Shown here piece after piece: positions 33,310-42,598 of a stretch of 59,766 nt of DNA. The DNA is from Albidovulum sediminicola. Its GTDB lineage: Bacteria > Pseudomonadota > Alphaproteobacteria > Rhodobacterales > Rhodobacteraceae. The notes under the pieces were generated by a model that worked only from the letters and a program-made list of their open reading frames with translations, ran no database searches and had not been told where the DNA came from. The DNA lies in contig NZ_JAOWLA010000020.1 of NCBI RefSeq assembly GCF_025751575.1, forward strand, positions 1 to 59,766. Reading direction: 5' to 3'. The first letter of the stretch is position 1. The number at the start of each line of letters is the position of its first letter. Made by a program: the position numbers and the translations under genes.

Positions 33310-36300
33310 ACGCCCAACCCGCGAAAGCCGGCCTTGCCGGGGCGCTGACCCGCGCCTTCATCACCTCACCGCTCACGCCGCTGTTCCTGGTGGCGGCCTT
33401 CGTCTTCGGGCTCGTCGCACTGGTGTCCCTGCCGCGCGAGGAAGAGCCCCAGATCTCGGTTCCGATGGTCGATATCCTGCTGCGGGCCGACGGGCTGCGG
33501 GCCGAAGATGCCGTGAAGCTGATCACCGAACCGCTTGAGACCATCGTCAAGGGCATCAACGAGGTCGAACACGTCTATTCCCAGACCCGCGACGACCAGG
33601 TCATGGTCACCGCGCGGTTCCTGGTCGGCACCTCGTCTGACGCGGCGATCCTGCGGGTCCACGAAAAGCTGCGCGCCAACATGGATCGCATCCCCGTCGG
33701 CGTCCCCGAACCCCTGATCGTCGCGCGCGGCATTGACGACGTGGCAATCCTGTCGCTGACGCTGACGCCCAAACCCGAGGCCGCGGCCCGGATGACCGCG
33801 AACGACCTGACGCGGATCGCCCGGGAACTGCGCGCCGAGGTCGCCAAGATCGACGATGTCGGCCTGACCTATATCGTCGGCGAAACGACCGAGCGCATCC
33901 GCGTCGCGCCCGATCCTGAGCGGCTGGCGCTTTATGGCATGACGCTGCAACAGCTGGCCGGCAAGGTCCAGGGCGCCAATGCGGCCTTTCCCGCAGGCCA
34001 GATCCGCGACGGCGGCAAGCAGATCGAACTCGCGGTGGGCGAGACCCTGCGCTCGCCCGAGGATATCGGCAACCTGCTGCTGACCACGCGCGACGGGCGG
34101 CCGGTCTATGTCCGCGATGTGGCAGACGTCAGCTTCACCGCCGGCGCCGAGGAACTGATGGTATCCTCCGTCACGCGCGGGGGCGAGGGCACGCTGCGCG
34201 TCCCGGCCGTGACGCTGGCCGTGGCCAAGCGCGCGGGCGCCAACGCGGTGGTGGTGGCCGAACGCATCCTGCACCGCGTCCACACGCTTGAGGGAAGCCT
34301 GATCCCCGAGGACGTGGCCATCGAGATCACCCGTGACTACGGTGAAAGCGCCAACGAAAAGGCCAACGAACTTCTCTACCACCTGGGTCTTGCCACGGTG
34401 TCGATCATCGCGCTGGTCTGGGTCGCCATCGGTCGGCGGGAGGCCTTCGTCGTCGCTATCGTCATCCCGGTCACGATCCTGCTGACGCTCTTTGCCTCCT
34501 GGATCATGGGCTACACGCTGAACCGGGTGTCGCTCTTCGCGCTGATCTTCTCCATCGGTATCCTCGTCGATGACGCGATCGTGGTGATCGAGAACATCGC
34601 CCGCCATTGGGGCATGGCCGATGGCCGGTCGCGCCGCGACGGCGCCATCGACGCCGTGGCCGAGGTCGGCAACCCCACCATCGTCGCCACGCTGACCGTG
34701 GTCGCGGCGCTGCTGCCGATGCTTTTCGTGTCGGGCCTGATGGGCCCCTACATGAGCCCCATCCCCGCCAACGCCTCCGCCGCGATGATCTTTTCGTTCT
34801 TCGTCGCGGTGATGGTCACGCCCTGGCTGATGCTGAAGGTCGCGGGCCGCGCGGACATGTCGGCCCATGGGCACGACCACGGGGGCCATCCGGGCGGTGC
34901 GCTTGGCCGGGCTTACGGGGCGGTCGCGCGGCCGATCCTGGCCTCCAAGGCGCGCAGCTGGGCGTTTCTTGGCGTCGTTCTGGTGCTGACCTTCGGCTCG
35001 CTCACGCTGTTTTACACCAAGCATGTGACGGTCAAGCTCTTGCCCTTCGACAACAAGTCGGAACTGTCGGTCACCATCGACCTGCCTGAGGGCACCTCGG
35101 TCGAGGAAACCGACCGGATCGCGCAAGGGGCGGCGGAAATCGCGCTGACCCTGCCGGAGGTGATCTCGGCCCAACCCCACGCTGGGACCGCCGCACCCTT
35201 CAACTTCAACGGTCTCGTGCGCCACACCTACCTGCGCTCCATGCCGGAAATGGGTGAAGTCGCGGTGAATCTGTCGCCCAAGGGCGAGCGCGACCGGACC
35301 AGCCACGAGATCGCGCTGGAGCTTCGGGCAAAACTGGCCGATCTCGATGTGCCGCAGGGCGGCAGCCTGAAGGTCGTCGAACCGCCCCCGGGGCCGCCCG
35401 TGCTCGCAACACTTTTGGCGGAGATCTACGGCCCGGACGCGGAAACCCGCCGCGCCGTGGCCGCACGGGTCGAAGCCGCCTTCCGCTCGGTGCCCTTCGT
35501 GGTCGATGTCGACAACTCCTACGGCGATCCCGCGCGACGGGTCCGGCTGACGGTATCGACCGACGCGGCAGAGTTCTTCCAGGTGCAGGAGGCCGACGTG
35601 CTCGACACGCTGGCAATCCTGAATGGCGGGCGGACAGTCGGTTATTCGCATCGCGGCGATGGCCGCCAGCCGATTCCGATCGTGATGGAACGGGACAAGT
35701 CCGACCGCGTGTTGGATGAACGCTTCCTGACCACGCCGATCCCCGCGAACGTCCTTCCGGGCGCGCGCGGCGTGGTGGAGCTTGGCGATGTCGTCACCAC
35801 GGCGGAGGAGCGCGCCTCCTACCCCGTCTTCCGCCACAACGGCCGAGCGGCCGAGATGGTGACGGCGGAGCTGGCCGGCGCCTTCGAGGCCCCCCTTTAC
35901 GGAATGCTCGCCGTGTCGGAGGCGCTGGACGCGCAGGTCTGGACCGATCTGCCGAAGCCGCAGATCGCCCTGCACGGCCAGCCCGAGGATGAAAGCCAGC
36001 CTACCCTCCTCTGGGACGGTGAGTGGGAGGTGACCTGGGTCACCTTCCGCGACATGGGCGCGGCCTTCGGCGTGGCGCTTCTGGGCATCTACATCCTGGT
36101 GGTGGCGCAGTTCGGGTCGTTCAAGGTGCCGCTGGTCATCCTGACGCCGGTGCCCTTGACCTTTATCGGCATCCTCGGCGGGCACTGGGCCTTCGGCGCG
36201 CCATTCTCTGCGACTTCGATGATCGGCTTCATCGCGCTGGCAGGGATCATCGTGCGCAACTCCATCCTGCTGGTGGACTTCATCCGCCACGCCCGCACGC

Positions 36301-36515
36301 CCGACCGCCCGCTGACCGAAGTGCTGATCGAGGCCGGGGCGATCCGCTTCAAGCCGATCCTCCTGACCGCGCTCGCCGCCATGATCGGCGCGGCGGTGAT
36401 CCTGACCGACCCGATCTTCCAGGGACTCGCGATCTCGCTCCTCTTCGGGCTCGCGTCCTCCACGGCGCTGACGGTGCTGGTGATCCCGGCGCTCTACCGG
36501 GTGCTTCGGACCTGA
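33306..36515 (+). CDS. RND-family efflux transporter permease
   Basis: This 1069-residue pump starts at a GTG overlapping the adaptor gene. It has the RND layout: TM1 (TPLFLVAAFVFGLVALVSLP), a large periplasmic porter domain, TM2-6 with SIGILVDDAIVVIENIARHW containing the proton-relay Asp pair, the second porter domain, and TM7-12 (FKVPLVILTPVPLTFIGIL, GIIVRNSILLVDFIRHA). A His-rich cytoplasmic loop (SAHGHDHGGHPGG, near residue 520) is notable and may bind metal. Substrates are unknown; SqrR-type control suggests export of a compound linked to sulfide or persulfide stress. Confidence 0.92.
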   Translation: MNAQPAKAGLAGALTRAFITSPLTPLFLVAAFVFGLVALVSLPREEEPQISVPMVDILLRADGLRAEDAVKLITEPLETIVKGINEVEHVYSQTRDDQVMVTARFLVGTSSDAAILRVHEKLRANMDRIPVGVPEPLIVARGIDDVAILSLTLTPKPEAAARMTANDLTRIARELRAEVAKIDDVGLTYIVGETTERIRVAPDPERLALYGMTLQQLAGKVQGANAAFPAGQIRDGGKQIELAVGETLRSPEDIGNLLLTTRDGRPVYVRDVADVSFTAGAEELMVSSVTRGGEGTLRVPAVTLAVAKRAGANAVVVAERILHRVHTLEGSLIPEDVAIEITRDYGESANEKANELLYHLGLATVSIIALVWVAIGRREAFVVAIVIPVTILLTLFASWIMGYTLNRVSLFALIFSIGILVDDAIVVIENIARHWGMADGRSRRDGAIDAVAEVGNPTIVATLTVVAALLPMLFVSGLMGPYMSPIPANASAAMIFSFFVAVMVTPWLMLKVAGRADMSAHGHDHGGHPGGALGRAYGAVARPILASKARSWAFLGVVLVLTFGSLTLFYTKHVTVKLLPFDNKSELSVTIDLPEGTSVEETDRIAQGAAEIALTLPEVISAQPHAGTAAPFNFNGLVRHTYLRSMPEMGEVAVNLSPKGERDRTSHEIALELRAKLADLDVPQGGSLKVVEPPPGPPVLATLLAEIYGPDAETRRAVAARVEAAFRSVPFVVDVDNSYGDPARRVRLTVSTDAAEFFQVQEADVLDTLAILNGGRTVGYSHRGDGRQPIPIVMERDKSDRVLDERFLTTPIPANVLPGARGVVELGDVVTTAEERASYPVFRHNGRAAEMVTAELAGAFEAPLYGMLAVSEALDAQVWTDLPKPQIALHGQPEDESQPTLLWDGEWEVTWVTFRDMGAAFGVALLGIYILVVAQFGSFKVPLVILTPVPLTFIGILGGHWAFGAPFSATSMIGFIALAGIIVRNSILLVDFIRHARTPDRPLTEVLIEAGAIRFKPILLTALAAMIGAAVILTDPIFQGLAISLLFGLASSTALTVLVIPALYRVLRT

Positions 36516-36563
36516 CCGGCCACGCGGAGGGGACGATCCCCGCCGTATCCGGAAATTCAATGA

Positions 36564-36590
36564 GGGGGCGAGATCAATCGCCCCCTTTTT
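36564..36590 (+). terminator. Intrinsic terminator after the RND operon
   Basis: Arms GGGGGCGA (36564-36571) and TCGCCCCC (36578-36585) with a 6-base loop are followed by TTTTT. Confidence 0.88.
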
Positions 36591-36669
36591 GTGCCTTGGT
36601 TCATGACAATGCCAAGCGCGGGCGCCATGATAGGCTCAACTGTGCAGTAACCATCGGTTGGAGTTTGTC

Positions 36670-37500
36670 ATGGCAGGCGCCGTCTACCCGCTTGATCCCG
36701 AAACGCTCGTCGCCTCGTCCGAGGCTGCTAAGGAAGCCGCGAAACCTTTCGCGGCGGCCTACCAGGGCGCGAAGCCCTACAACCACGGCGCTTTCGAGAA
36801 CTTCCTGCCGCCCGAGATCCTCGAACGGGTGCGAGAAGAGTTGAAATCCCTGCCCGAGGCCGAAGAAAGCTTTGACCGCGCGCAGGAGAAGCTGAAGTTC
36901 AGCTATCTACCCGAACGGCTGCCCCCCTACACGCGCGCGCTCTTCCACGCGCTGAACTCCCGCGCGTTCATCCTGTTCCTGGAGGAGCTGACCGGCATCA
37001 CGGGCCTGATCCCCGACCCCTACTACATGGGCGGCGGCATCCACGTCGTCCGCAACGGTGGGCACCTCGACATTCATGCCGACTTCAACCACCACGGCAA
37101 GATGAACCTGGAGCGGCGGCTCAACGTGCTCATCTACCTCAACAAGGACTGGAAGGAGGAATGGGGCGGGTCGTTCGAGATCTGGGACAACGAGATGCAG
37201 AACAAGATCCGCAGCTTTGTTCCGCTTTTCAACCGCATGGTGTGCTTCTCGACGGCGTCGGACACCTGGCACGGCAACCCGGAACCGGTGAACTCGCCAA
37301 ATGGCGAGCCGCGCATGTCGATCGCGCTTTACTACTACACCGCCACCTGGGGGCCGCATCGCAAGGGGCACACGACGCTCTTCCGCCCGCGTCCGGGGAC
37401 ACATGACAAGGCTGACCGCTCCGTGGCCAGCATGCAGTTCTGGCAAGACATCCTGCCGCCCGCGCTATTCCGGCGGATCGTCTGGAAGATCTGGGGCTGA
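36670..37500 (+). CDS. 2-oxoglutarate/Fe(II) oxygenase (prolyl hydroxylase-like), function unknown
   Basis: This 276-residue protein starts at ATG 36670 with GGAG eight bases upstream. The oxygenase core is clear: metal ligands His136 and Asp138 (HLDIHADFNHH), distal His201 (SDTWHGNPEPV) and 2-oxoglutarate Arg215 (EPRMSIALYYYTA). LNVLIYLNKDWKEEWGGSFEIWD is the usual strand before the distal His. This family of 2OG-Fe(II) proteins is often found near nucleotide-sugar or envelope genes, but none is here. It is monocistronic between two terminators. Confidence 0.82.
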   Translation: MAGAVYPLDPETLVASSEAAKEAAKPFAAAYQGAKPYNHGAFENFLPPEILERVREELKSLPEAEESFDRAQEKLKFSYLPERLPPYTRALFHALNSRAFILFLEELTGITGLIPDPYYMGGGIHVVRNGGHLDIHADFNHHGKMNLERRLNVLIYLNKDWKEEWGGSFEIWDNEMQNKIRSFVPLFNRMVCFSTASDTWHGNPEPVNSPNGEPRMSIALYYYTATWGPHRKGHTTLFRPRPGTHDKADRSVASMQFWQDILPPALFRRIVWKIWG

Positions 37501-37534
37501 CCCCGCCCAAGGGGGCGGAGCCAGAACGGCAAAC

Positions 37535-37555
37535 GCGCGCCGGGGCCCGGCGCGC
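37535..37555. terminator. GC-rich hairpin between convergent genes
   Basis: A 21-base palindrome (arms GCGCGCCGGG and CCCGGCGCGC) is followed on the + strand by TTTAT. It can end transcription of the oxygenase gene and possibly, from the other side, the DUF1508 gene. Confidence 0.65.
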
Positions 37556-37563
37556 TTTATGGC

Positions 37564-37893
37564 TCAGACTTCGACCATCTCCGCCTCGGGCGCGTTCTTC
37601 TTGACCGACTCGATGCCGTTCTCGCGCGAGCCTTCGCTTTCGTAGCTTTCGCTTGTGCCGATCACCTGGCCATTCGTGGCCTTGAGGTTGAACATATGCT
37701 TTCCGGCCTTGGTTTCCTTGCGCTCGTACCGCGCATCCACGGGGCCGTTCCGCCGGACCGAGTCGATACCGTTCCGGGCGCTGGCCTTGGTCTTGTACCC
37801 TTCGCTGGCCAGGATCACCTGGCCGTTGCCCGCCTTCAGGCGGAACCGGAACTCTCCGCCCTTGTCCCGGTAAAGCTCGAACTTGCCTGCCAT
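37564..37893 (-). CDS. DUF1508 (YegP-like) tandem-repeat protein
   Basis: This 109-residue protein (start 37893, GGGAGGAA ribosome-binding site) consists of two copies of the DUF1508 unit: FELYRDKGGEFRFRLKAGNGQVI plus ARNGIDSVRRN, and KHMFNLKATNGQVIGTSESY plus RENGIESVKKNA. Each forms a small beta-beta-beta-alpha module. YegP-type proteins are common and uncharacterised. The 171 bases upstream (37894-38064) hold no gene. Confidence 0.88.
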   Translation of the reverse strand: MAGKFELYRDKGGEFRFRLKAGNGQVILASEGYKTKASARNGIDSVRRNGPVDARYERKETKAGKHMFNLKATNGQVIGTSESYESEGSRENGIESVKKNAPEAEMVEV

Positions 37894-38064
37894 CGCAGTT
37901 CCTCCCTGGTAACTCCGTTCACCTGCTTCCCCCGTCCGGCATCCCCGGTCCAGGTTTCCACAGACGCAACACTGCGTCACTCGGCGGAACTTGGCAACCC
38001 GGATGGCCGCCCGCGCCCGTGCTTTCGGCATGGGTGGGCGAAACGTCGCGCCGCCACCCGGTAC

Positions 38065-39072
38065 TCAGGCGAGGTTCAGCAGCATGACCAATGCGTTCAG
38101 TGCCAAGTAAGCCACGGCAACGACGACGAGCGACCAGTTGTCGAGGCTGACGGACGCCTCGTCGCGCCCCGCGTAACGCAGCCTGAGCGACCAGATGGAG
38201 ATGAACACGGTCAGGAAGATCGCGCCAACCGCGATCAGGTTGATCTGTTCGGCGAGCGTGATGTTCGTGGTCTCCGGCAGGCTGTCCGAAATGACGAAGG
38301 CGTTGGCGGAGGCGGCGAAGATCGAGCCGACCCCCATGCCGAAGCGCGCATCGAGGTCATCCGACTTGACCTTGAAGGCCAGCAGGCCAAGGACCACCGA
38401 CAGAAGCGAGATCCAGAACAGCTTGAACAGCGGCGCCACGCTCGTCCGTTCAAGCGAGATGGGAACCGAGAAGCGGGAATATTTCGCCTCGGTCTCACCG
38501 GAGCTCTGGTAGCCGTAATTGGTCGGATAGGCGTGAATGTCCGTCGCCGGACGGCCCAGCACGACCTGCCAGCCCGCGACATCCACTTTCGGGTCAAGTT
38601 CGGTGCCAGCGTCTGGCATGTAGATAAGGTGCGACGCCTCAAGCTCGGCATCCTCGATCTCGATCGACAGCAGGTGATCGTCCAGCGGGAACTTTCGCAC
38701 ATCGAAATCGTGGTAGATCGTGCCCTGCACCCGCACGGCGGCGTAATTGTATCCGTTGTCGTTCAGCACGTCGGTATCGGAGCGGTTCGAAATCACCCCG
38801 TTGGCCAGTTCGAAGGTCTGATCGGGGCGCACGCCCGCCCCCTGCCAGCGGAACCAGATCCAGAAATCCGCGTCGAAACTGCCGTCGCGCGGCGACACGT
38901 TGGTCAGGCGCAGGACATAGATCCCGGTCTGGACCTCAGTGAGCGTGTCACCAAGCGTCGCGGCCCCATCGACTAGGCTCGACGCCCCGTCCGATTGCGC
39001 GCCGCCGGTTGACGGCAGGCCAAGTGCTGCGACCCAGACCAACAGACAAGCGAGCAGACGCCTGAACCACAT
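38065..39072 (-). CDS. Prokaryotic pentameric ligand-gated ion channel homologue (Cys-loop receptor family)
   Basis: This 335-residue protein starts at 39072 (GGGGGAG seven bases upstream). After a signal peptide (about 1-24), residues about 40-210 match the extracellular beta-sandwich: VQTGIYVLRLTNVSPRDGSFDADFWIWFRW and the hallmark FDVRKFPLDDHLLSIEIED, equivalent to the F-P-F-D-x-Q motif of the Cys-loop, without the two Cys, as in bacterial members. Four helices follow: M1 213-234, M2 245-265 (pore; GMGVGSIFAASANAF), M3 277-297, M4 313-333. Bacterial members such as GLIC and ELIC are cation channels gated by protons or amines. The gene is alone; the ligand is unknown. Confidence 0.78.
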   Translation of the reverse strand: MWFRRLLACLLVWVAALGLPSTGGAQSDGASSLVDGAATLGDTLTEVQTGIYVLRLTNVSPRDGSFDADFWIWFRWQGAGVRPDQTFELANGVISNRSDTDVLNDNGYNYAAVRVQGTIYHDFDVRKFPLDDHLLSIEIEDAELEASHLIYMPDAGTELDPKVDVAGWQVVLGRPATDIHAYPTNYGYQSSGETEAKYSRFSVPISLERTSVAPLFKLFWISLLSVVLGLLAFKVKSDDLDARFGMGVGSIFAASANAFVISDSLPETTNITLAEQINLIAVGAIFLTVFISIWSLRLRYAGRDEASVSLDNWSLVVVAVAYLALNALVMLLNLA

Positions 39073-39192
39073 GAAACTCCCCCCGACCGCTCTCATGGCG
39101 ATGCTTATCGAGGTGCAAGTAAACCGAGCGTCAATGCATTTTCAAGCGCGATGACGGGCGCCGGATGGCGCCCGGGGCGGTCATCAGTCCTG

Positions 39193-39948
39193 TCAGCTTG
39201 CGTAGCTGCTGCCCTCGGCGTCCAGAATGGCCTTGATCTCTCGCAGATGCGCCTCGGCCTGGCCGGGATAATCCTCAAGTTCCTGCGCGGTCTTCTCGGC
39301 GACCTCATGGCTGAGGACACGCAGCGGCCGCCCGGTCTGAAGCGCGCGGATATAGGTCTCTGCCGCGCGTTCGAAATAATAGAGCCGGTTGAAGGCGTCC
39401 GCCGGATCGCTGCCGATCACCAGAACGCCGTGGTTGCCCATGATCATCACCTTGATCTTCGGGTCCGACAGCATGGAGGCGCAGCGCATCCCCTCCGACT
39501 CGAACGCCAGCCCGCCGAAGTTCGCATCGACGACGTAACGGCCGTAGAAGGTCGCGGTGTTCTGGTCGATCGGGGGCAGCGTGCTGTCGGCAAGGCTCGC
39601 CAGGACCGTCGCATGGATCGAGTGCACATGCATGACGCAGCGTGCATGCGGGCAGAGCCGATGAACGGAGCCGTGCAGCCCCCAGGCCGTCGGGTCCGGC
39701 GCGTTGGGGCCCGACAGGGTGGTCGGATCGTTGGCGTCGAGCAGAAGCAGGTTCGAGGCCGTGATGCGTGAAAAATGCATTTGGTTGGCATTCATCAGGA
39801 ACTGCGTTCCATCGTCATTCACGGCAAGGCTGAAGTGGTTGGCGACGCCCTCGTGCATGTTCAGACGCTCGGTCCAGCGGAAGGTGGCGGCCAGGTCCAC
39901 GCGTTCCTGCCAATGCCCGATGTTGGTCTTGAGTTTCGTCACGCTCAT
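39193..39948 (-). CDS. Class II aldolase/adducin-family protein
   Basis: This 251-residue protein starts at 39948 after GGGGAGG. It has the class II aldolase fold: NMHEGVANHFSLAVN (catalytic acid and phosphate-binding region), LHGSVHRLCPHARCVMHVHSIHATVLASLAD with the zinc-binding His-x-His, and KVMIMGNHGVLVIGSDPADAF with the third His. Relatives include fuculose-phosphate aldolases and ribulose-5-phosphate 4-epimerase, but several members with this longer C-terminus act on other oxo-acids. It is leftward, 81 bases after the AEC transporter region, and not obviously part of that operon. Confidence 0.85.
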   Translation of the reverse strand: MSVTKLKTNIGHWQERVDLAATFRWTERLNMHEGVANHFSLAVNDDGTQFLMNANQMHFSRITASNLLLLDANDPTTLSGPNAPDPTAWGLHGSVHRLCPHARCVMHVHSIHATVLASLADSTLPPIDQNTATFYGRYVVDANFGGLAFESEGMRCASMLSDPKIKVMIMGNHGVLVIGSDPADAFNRLYYFERAAETYIRALQTGRPLRVLSHEVAEKTAQELEDYPGQAEAHLREIKAILDAEGSSYAS

Positions 39949-40028
39949 GCCGGCCTCCCCGTTGGTTGGCCTCAGTCTGGGACAAGCGCCCGCCGAAGGC
40001 CATGCGGAAACCGACAGGAAAGGTCGCT

Positions 40029-40967
40029 TCAAGGCAGAATGGAAAGCCAGAACCAAACGGTGAGAAGCGCAAGCCCGGTGCCGATCAGGACCGAGGATGC
40101 CGCCACCCGGCGCGCCGCGCCATACATGGAGGAGAAGAGGAAAGCATTGATCCCCGGCGCGGCGGAGGCGGTGACGACGGCGGAGCGCAACTGATCCACG
40201 CTCAGGTCAAAGACGAAATGCCCGAGCCCCCAGGCGATGGCCGGATGCACGATCAGCGACAGGAAACTCACCATCAGGATCGTCGGAACGTCACCCTCGG
40301 GCCGATAGCGAACAAGGACCCCGCCGAGGCCGAAAAGCGCGGCCGGCAGCGCGGCGCGCGCCATCATCCCGGCGGCCGCCATCACCGGTTCGGGCATCGG
40401 GATGCGGGCAAGGTTGACGATCAGCCCCAGCGAGATCCCGATCACCAGCGGATTGCGTAAGAGCGAGCCGCCGATCTGGCGCGCCACGCGGCGCGCCGGA
40501 AGGCCGCTGCCGTGGCTGCGCGCGAACTCCATCGCCGTCACCCCCAGCGCGTAGAGCGTCGGCGCATGGACCGAGATGATCGCGAAATTGCCCGCCAGCG
40601 CCTCCGTGCCATAGGCGCGCTCCATGATCGGAAGGCCAAGAAGCAGCGTGTTGGAGAAAAGGCAAACGAACCCGATCGCGACGGCATCGACCGGATCGCG
40701 GCCAAAGAGCCTGCGGGCGCCGGCATAGCCCAATACGAAGCTGACGATGGCGCCGGTGTAGAACGAGGCCAGCAGGCCCAGGTCGAACTCCGCCCCCAGG
40801 TCGAGGCGCGCGATGGACTGAAAAAGCAGGCAGGGCACCGCGAAAGTCTGGGCGAAGGTCATCACACCATCGACCGCGCCATCCCGGATCCAGCGGCGCC
40901 AGTTGGCGAGGTAACCGAACCCGATCAGGAGGAAGACCGGCAGGATGACCTCGAACAGGGCCTGCAA
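40029..40967 (-). CDS. AEC-family transporter (auxin efflux carrier-like)
   Basis: This 312-residue membrane protein has ten predicted helices in two five-helix repeats: LPVFLLIGFGYLANW (1st), QTFAVPCLLFQSIA, and in the second half AALPAALFGLGGVLVRY and SAAPGINAFLFSSMYG. AEC proteins export or import small organic acids such as malate or malonate. The start is a TTG at 40967, with GAGGT upstream, four bases after the stop of the MBL gene, which suggests low or coupled translation. Confidence 0.85.
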   Translation of the reverse strand: MQALFEVILPVFLLIGFGYLANWRRWIRDGAVDGVMTFAQTFAVPCLLFQSIARLDLGAEFDLGLLASFYTGAIVSFVLGYAGARRLFGRDPVDAVAIGFVCLFSNTLLLGLPIMERAYGTEALAGNFAIISVHAPTLYALGVTAMEFARSHGSGLPARRVARQIGGSLLRNPLVIGISLGLIVNLARIPMPEPVMAAAGMMARAALPAALFGLGGVLVRYRPEGDVPTILMVSFLSLIVHPAIAWGLGHFVFDLSVDQLRSAVVTASAAPGINAFLFSSMYGAARRVAASSVLIGTGLALLTVWFWLSILP

Positions 40968-40970
40968 GGA

Positions 40971-41768
40971 TCAGACCTCGTACTCGACGGTCATTCCGTC
41001 ATAGGCCACATCGACATGGCCGGGGGTTTCGGCCGCAAGGGTGGCATAGTCCAGGTCGATGTGCATGTTGGTCAAGATCGCACGGCGTGGCGCGGCGCGG
41101 GCGATCCAGTCCAGCGCCTTGTCGAGGTGAATATGCGTCGGGTGGGGCTTGCGCCGAAGCGCGTCCAGCACCCAGCAGTCAAGCCCCTGAAGCGCACCCC
41201 AGGCATCCTCGTCCATGTCGGAAACATCGGGCAGGTAGGCCAGCCCGGCGATGCGAAAGCCCAACGCATCCATCGCCCCGTGTTCGACCCGGAAGGGCGT
41301 CAGCGCGATGGGCCCGCCCGCACCTTCGATGGCAAAGGACCCACGAATGGTGTGCATGTCGCAGATCGGCGGGTAGGACGACCCCTCGGGCTGGACGAAG
41401 GCATAGCCGAAGCGCGAGATCAGCGCGTCCTGCGTGGGGGCGTCGGCCCAGACCGCCATGCGGCGGCGGGTGTTGAACACGATCTGGCGGATGTCGTCGA
41501 TGCCGTGGACATGGTCGGCGTGGGCGTGGGTGTAAACCACGGCGTCCAGTTCGCCGATCCCGGTCGCCAGAAGCTGTTCGCGCATGTCGGGCGAGGTGTC
41601 GATCAGCACCCGCGTGATCCCGCCTTCTTCGATCCGCTCGACCAGCATGGAACAGCGGCTGCGGCGGTTCCGGGGGTTCGTCGGGTCGCAGTCGCCCCAG
41701 AGCCCGCCCAGACGCGGCACGCCGCCGGAGGAGCCGCAGCCCAGGATCGTGAAGCGAAGCAGCGCCAT
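40971..41768 (-). CDS. Metallo-beta-lactamase-fold hydrolase (PhnP-like)
   Basis: This 265-residue protein starts at 41768, just one base after the tatD stop. It has the PhnP-like signature: GCGSSGGVPRLGG, then PRNRRSRCSML, IDTSPDMREQLL, the Zn-binding THAHADHVHGID, and later LTNMHIDLDY. PhnP-type enzymes are phosphodiesterases for cyclic ribose phosphates. In alphaproteobacteria the gene commonly follows tatD, as here. Confidence 0.87.
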   Translation of the reverse strand: MALLRFTILGCGSSGGVPRLGGLWGDCDPTNPRNRRSRCSMLVERIEEGGITRVLIDTSPDMREQLLATGIGELDAVVYTHAHADHVHGIDDIRQIVFNTRRRMAVWADAPTQDALISRFGYAFVQPEGSSYPPICDMHTIRGSFAIEGAGGPIALTPFRVEHGAMDALGFRIAGLAYLPDVSDMDEDAWGALQGLDCWVLDALRRKPHPTHIHLDKALDWIARAAPRRAILTNMHIDLDYATLAAETPGHVDVAYDGMTVEYEV

Positions 41769-41769
41769 C

Positions 41770-42591
41770 TCAGGCGGCCCCGGCAAGCGAGCCGCCCCGG
41801 GCGGCCTTGGCGAAGAGCCGTTCGAAATTCCGTTCCGTCTGCGCCGCGAAGTCGGCGAGGCTGAGCCCGAAGACCTCGGCCCCGACCTTGGCGGTATGGG
41901 CGGTGTAGGCCGGCTCGTTGCGCTTGCCCCGGTGTGGGGGCGGCGCGAGGTAGGGCGCGTCGGTCTCCAAAAGGATGCGATCCACGGGCGCGGCCGCGAA
42001 GATGTCGCGCAGCTCCTGGCTTTTCGGGAAGGCCGCGATCCCGGACATCGACAGGTAGAAGCCAAGATCCAGCGCGGCGCGCGCGAGTCCCGCCCCCGAG
42101 GAAAAGCAATGCATGACGCAGGAATAGGCGCCGGCGCGGTGCTCCTCGTCCAGGATGCGGGCCATGTCCTCGTCCGCATCGCGGGCATGGATGATCAGCG
42201 GCAGGCCGGTTTCGCGCGCCGCCGCGATGTGAATGCGCAGCGAGGTCTTCTGCACCTCGGCGCTTTCGGCGGTGTAGTGGTAGTCGAGCCCGGTTTCCCC
42301 GATGCCCACGAACTTCGGATGCCGCGCCAGCGCCACCAGGTCCTCGACCGTCGCCAGCGGCTCTTCGGCGGCGCTCATCGGGTGGGTTCCGGCGGCGTAG
42401 AACACGCCCTCATGCGCCTCGGCGATCGCGCGCACCCTCGGCTCGTTCCTGAGACGGGTGCAGATCGTCACCATCCGGTGCACACCCGCCGCGCGCGCCC
42501 GCTCGACGATCTCGGCCTGCTGCCCCTCGAAATCGGGGAAGTCGAGGTGACAGTGGCTGTCGGTGATCCTGGGGGGCGTGGAAAGGGTCAT
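41770..42591 (-). CDS. tatD: TatD-family deoxyribonuclease
   Basis: This is a 273-residue TIM-barrel metallonuclease with ITDSHCHLDFPDF (His-x-His), VGIGETGLDYHYT, LPLIIHARDADEDM, AYSCVMHCFSSG and LLETDAPYLAPPPHRGKRNEP. TatD proteins act as 3'-5' DNases. The start is set at 42591 (GAGGCAGCC upstream); an ATG at 42612 would overlap the end of holB. It is part of the leftward housekeeping operon. Confidence 0.92.
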   Translation of the reverse strand: MTLSTPPRITDSHCHLDFPDFEGQQAEIVERARAAGVHRMVTICTRLRNEPRVRAIAEAHEGVFYAAGTHPMSAAEEPLATVEDLVALARHPKFVGIGETGLDYHYTAESAEVQKTSLRIHIAAARETGLPLIIHARDADEDMARILDEEHRAGAYSCVMHCFSSGAGLARAALDLGFYLSMSGIAAFPKSQELRDIFAAAPVDRILLETDAPYLAPPPHRGKRNEPAYTAHTAKVGAEVFGLSLADFAAQTERNFERLFAKAARGGSLAGAA

Positions 42592-42598
42592 GGCTGCC

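Noticed and set aside
33366-36560. 1064-residue open frame antisense to the RND pump gene
   Set aside because: Shadow frame with biased Arg/His/Asp content and no domain; the RND gene is complete on the + strand.
37696-38976. 426-residue + strand frame across the DUF1508 and channel genes
   Set aside because: Spans two reverse-strand genes with strong ribosome-binding sites and has shadow-like composition.
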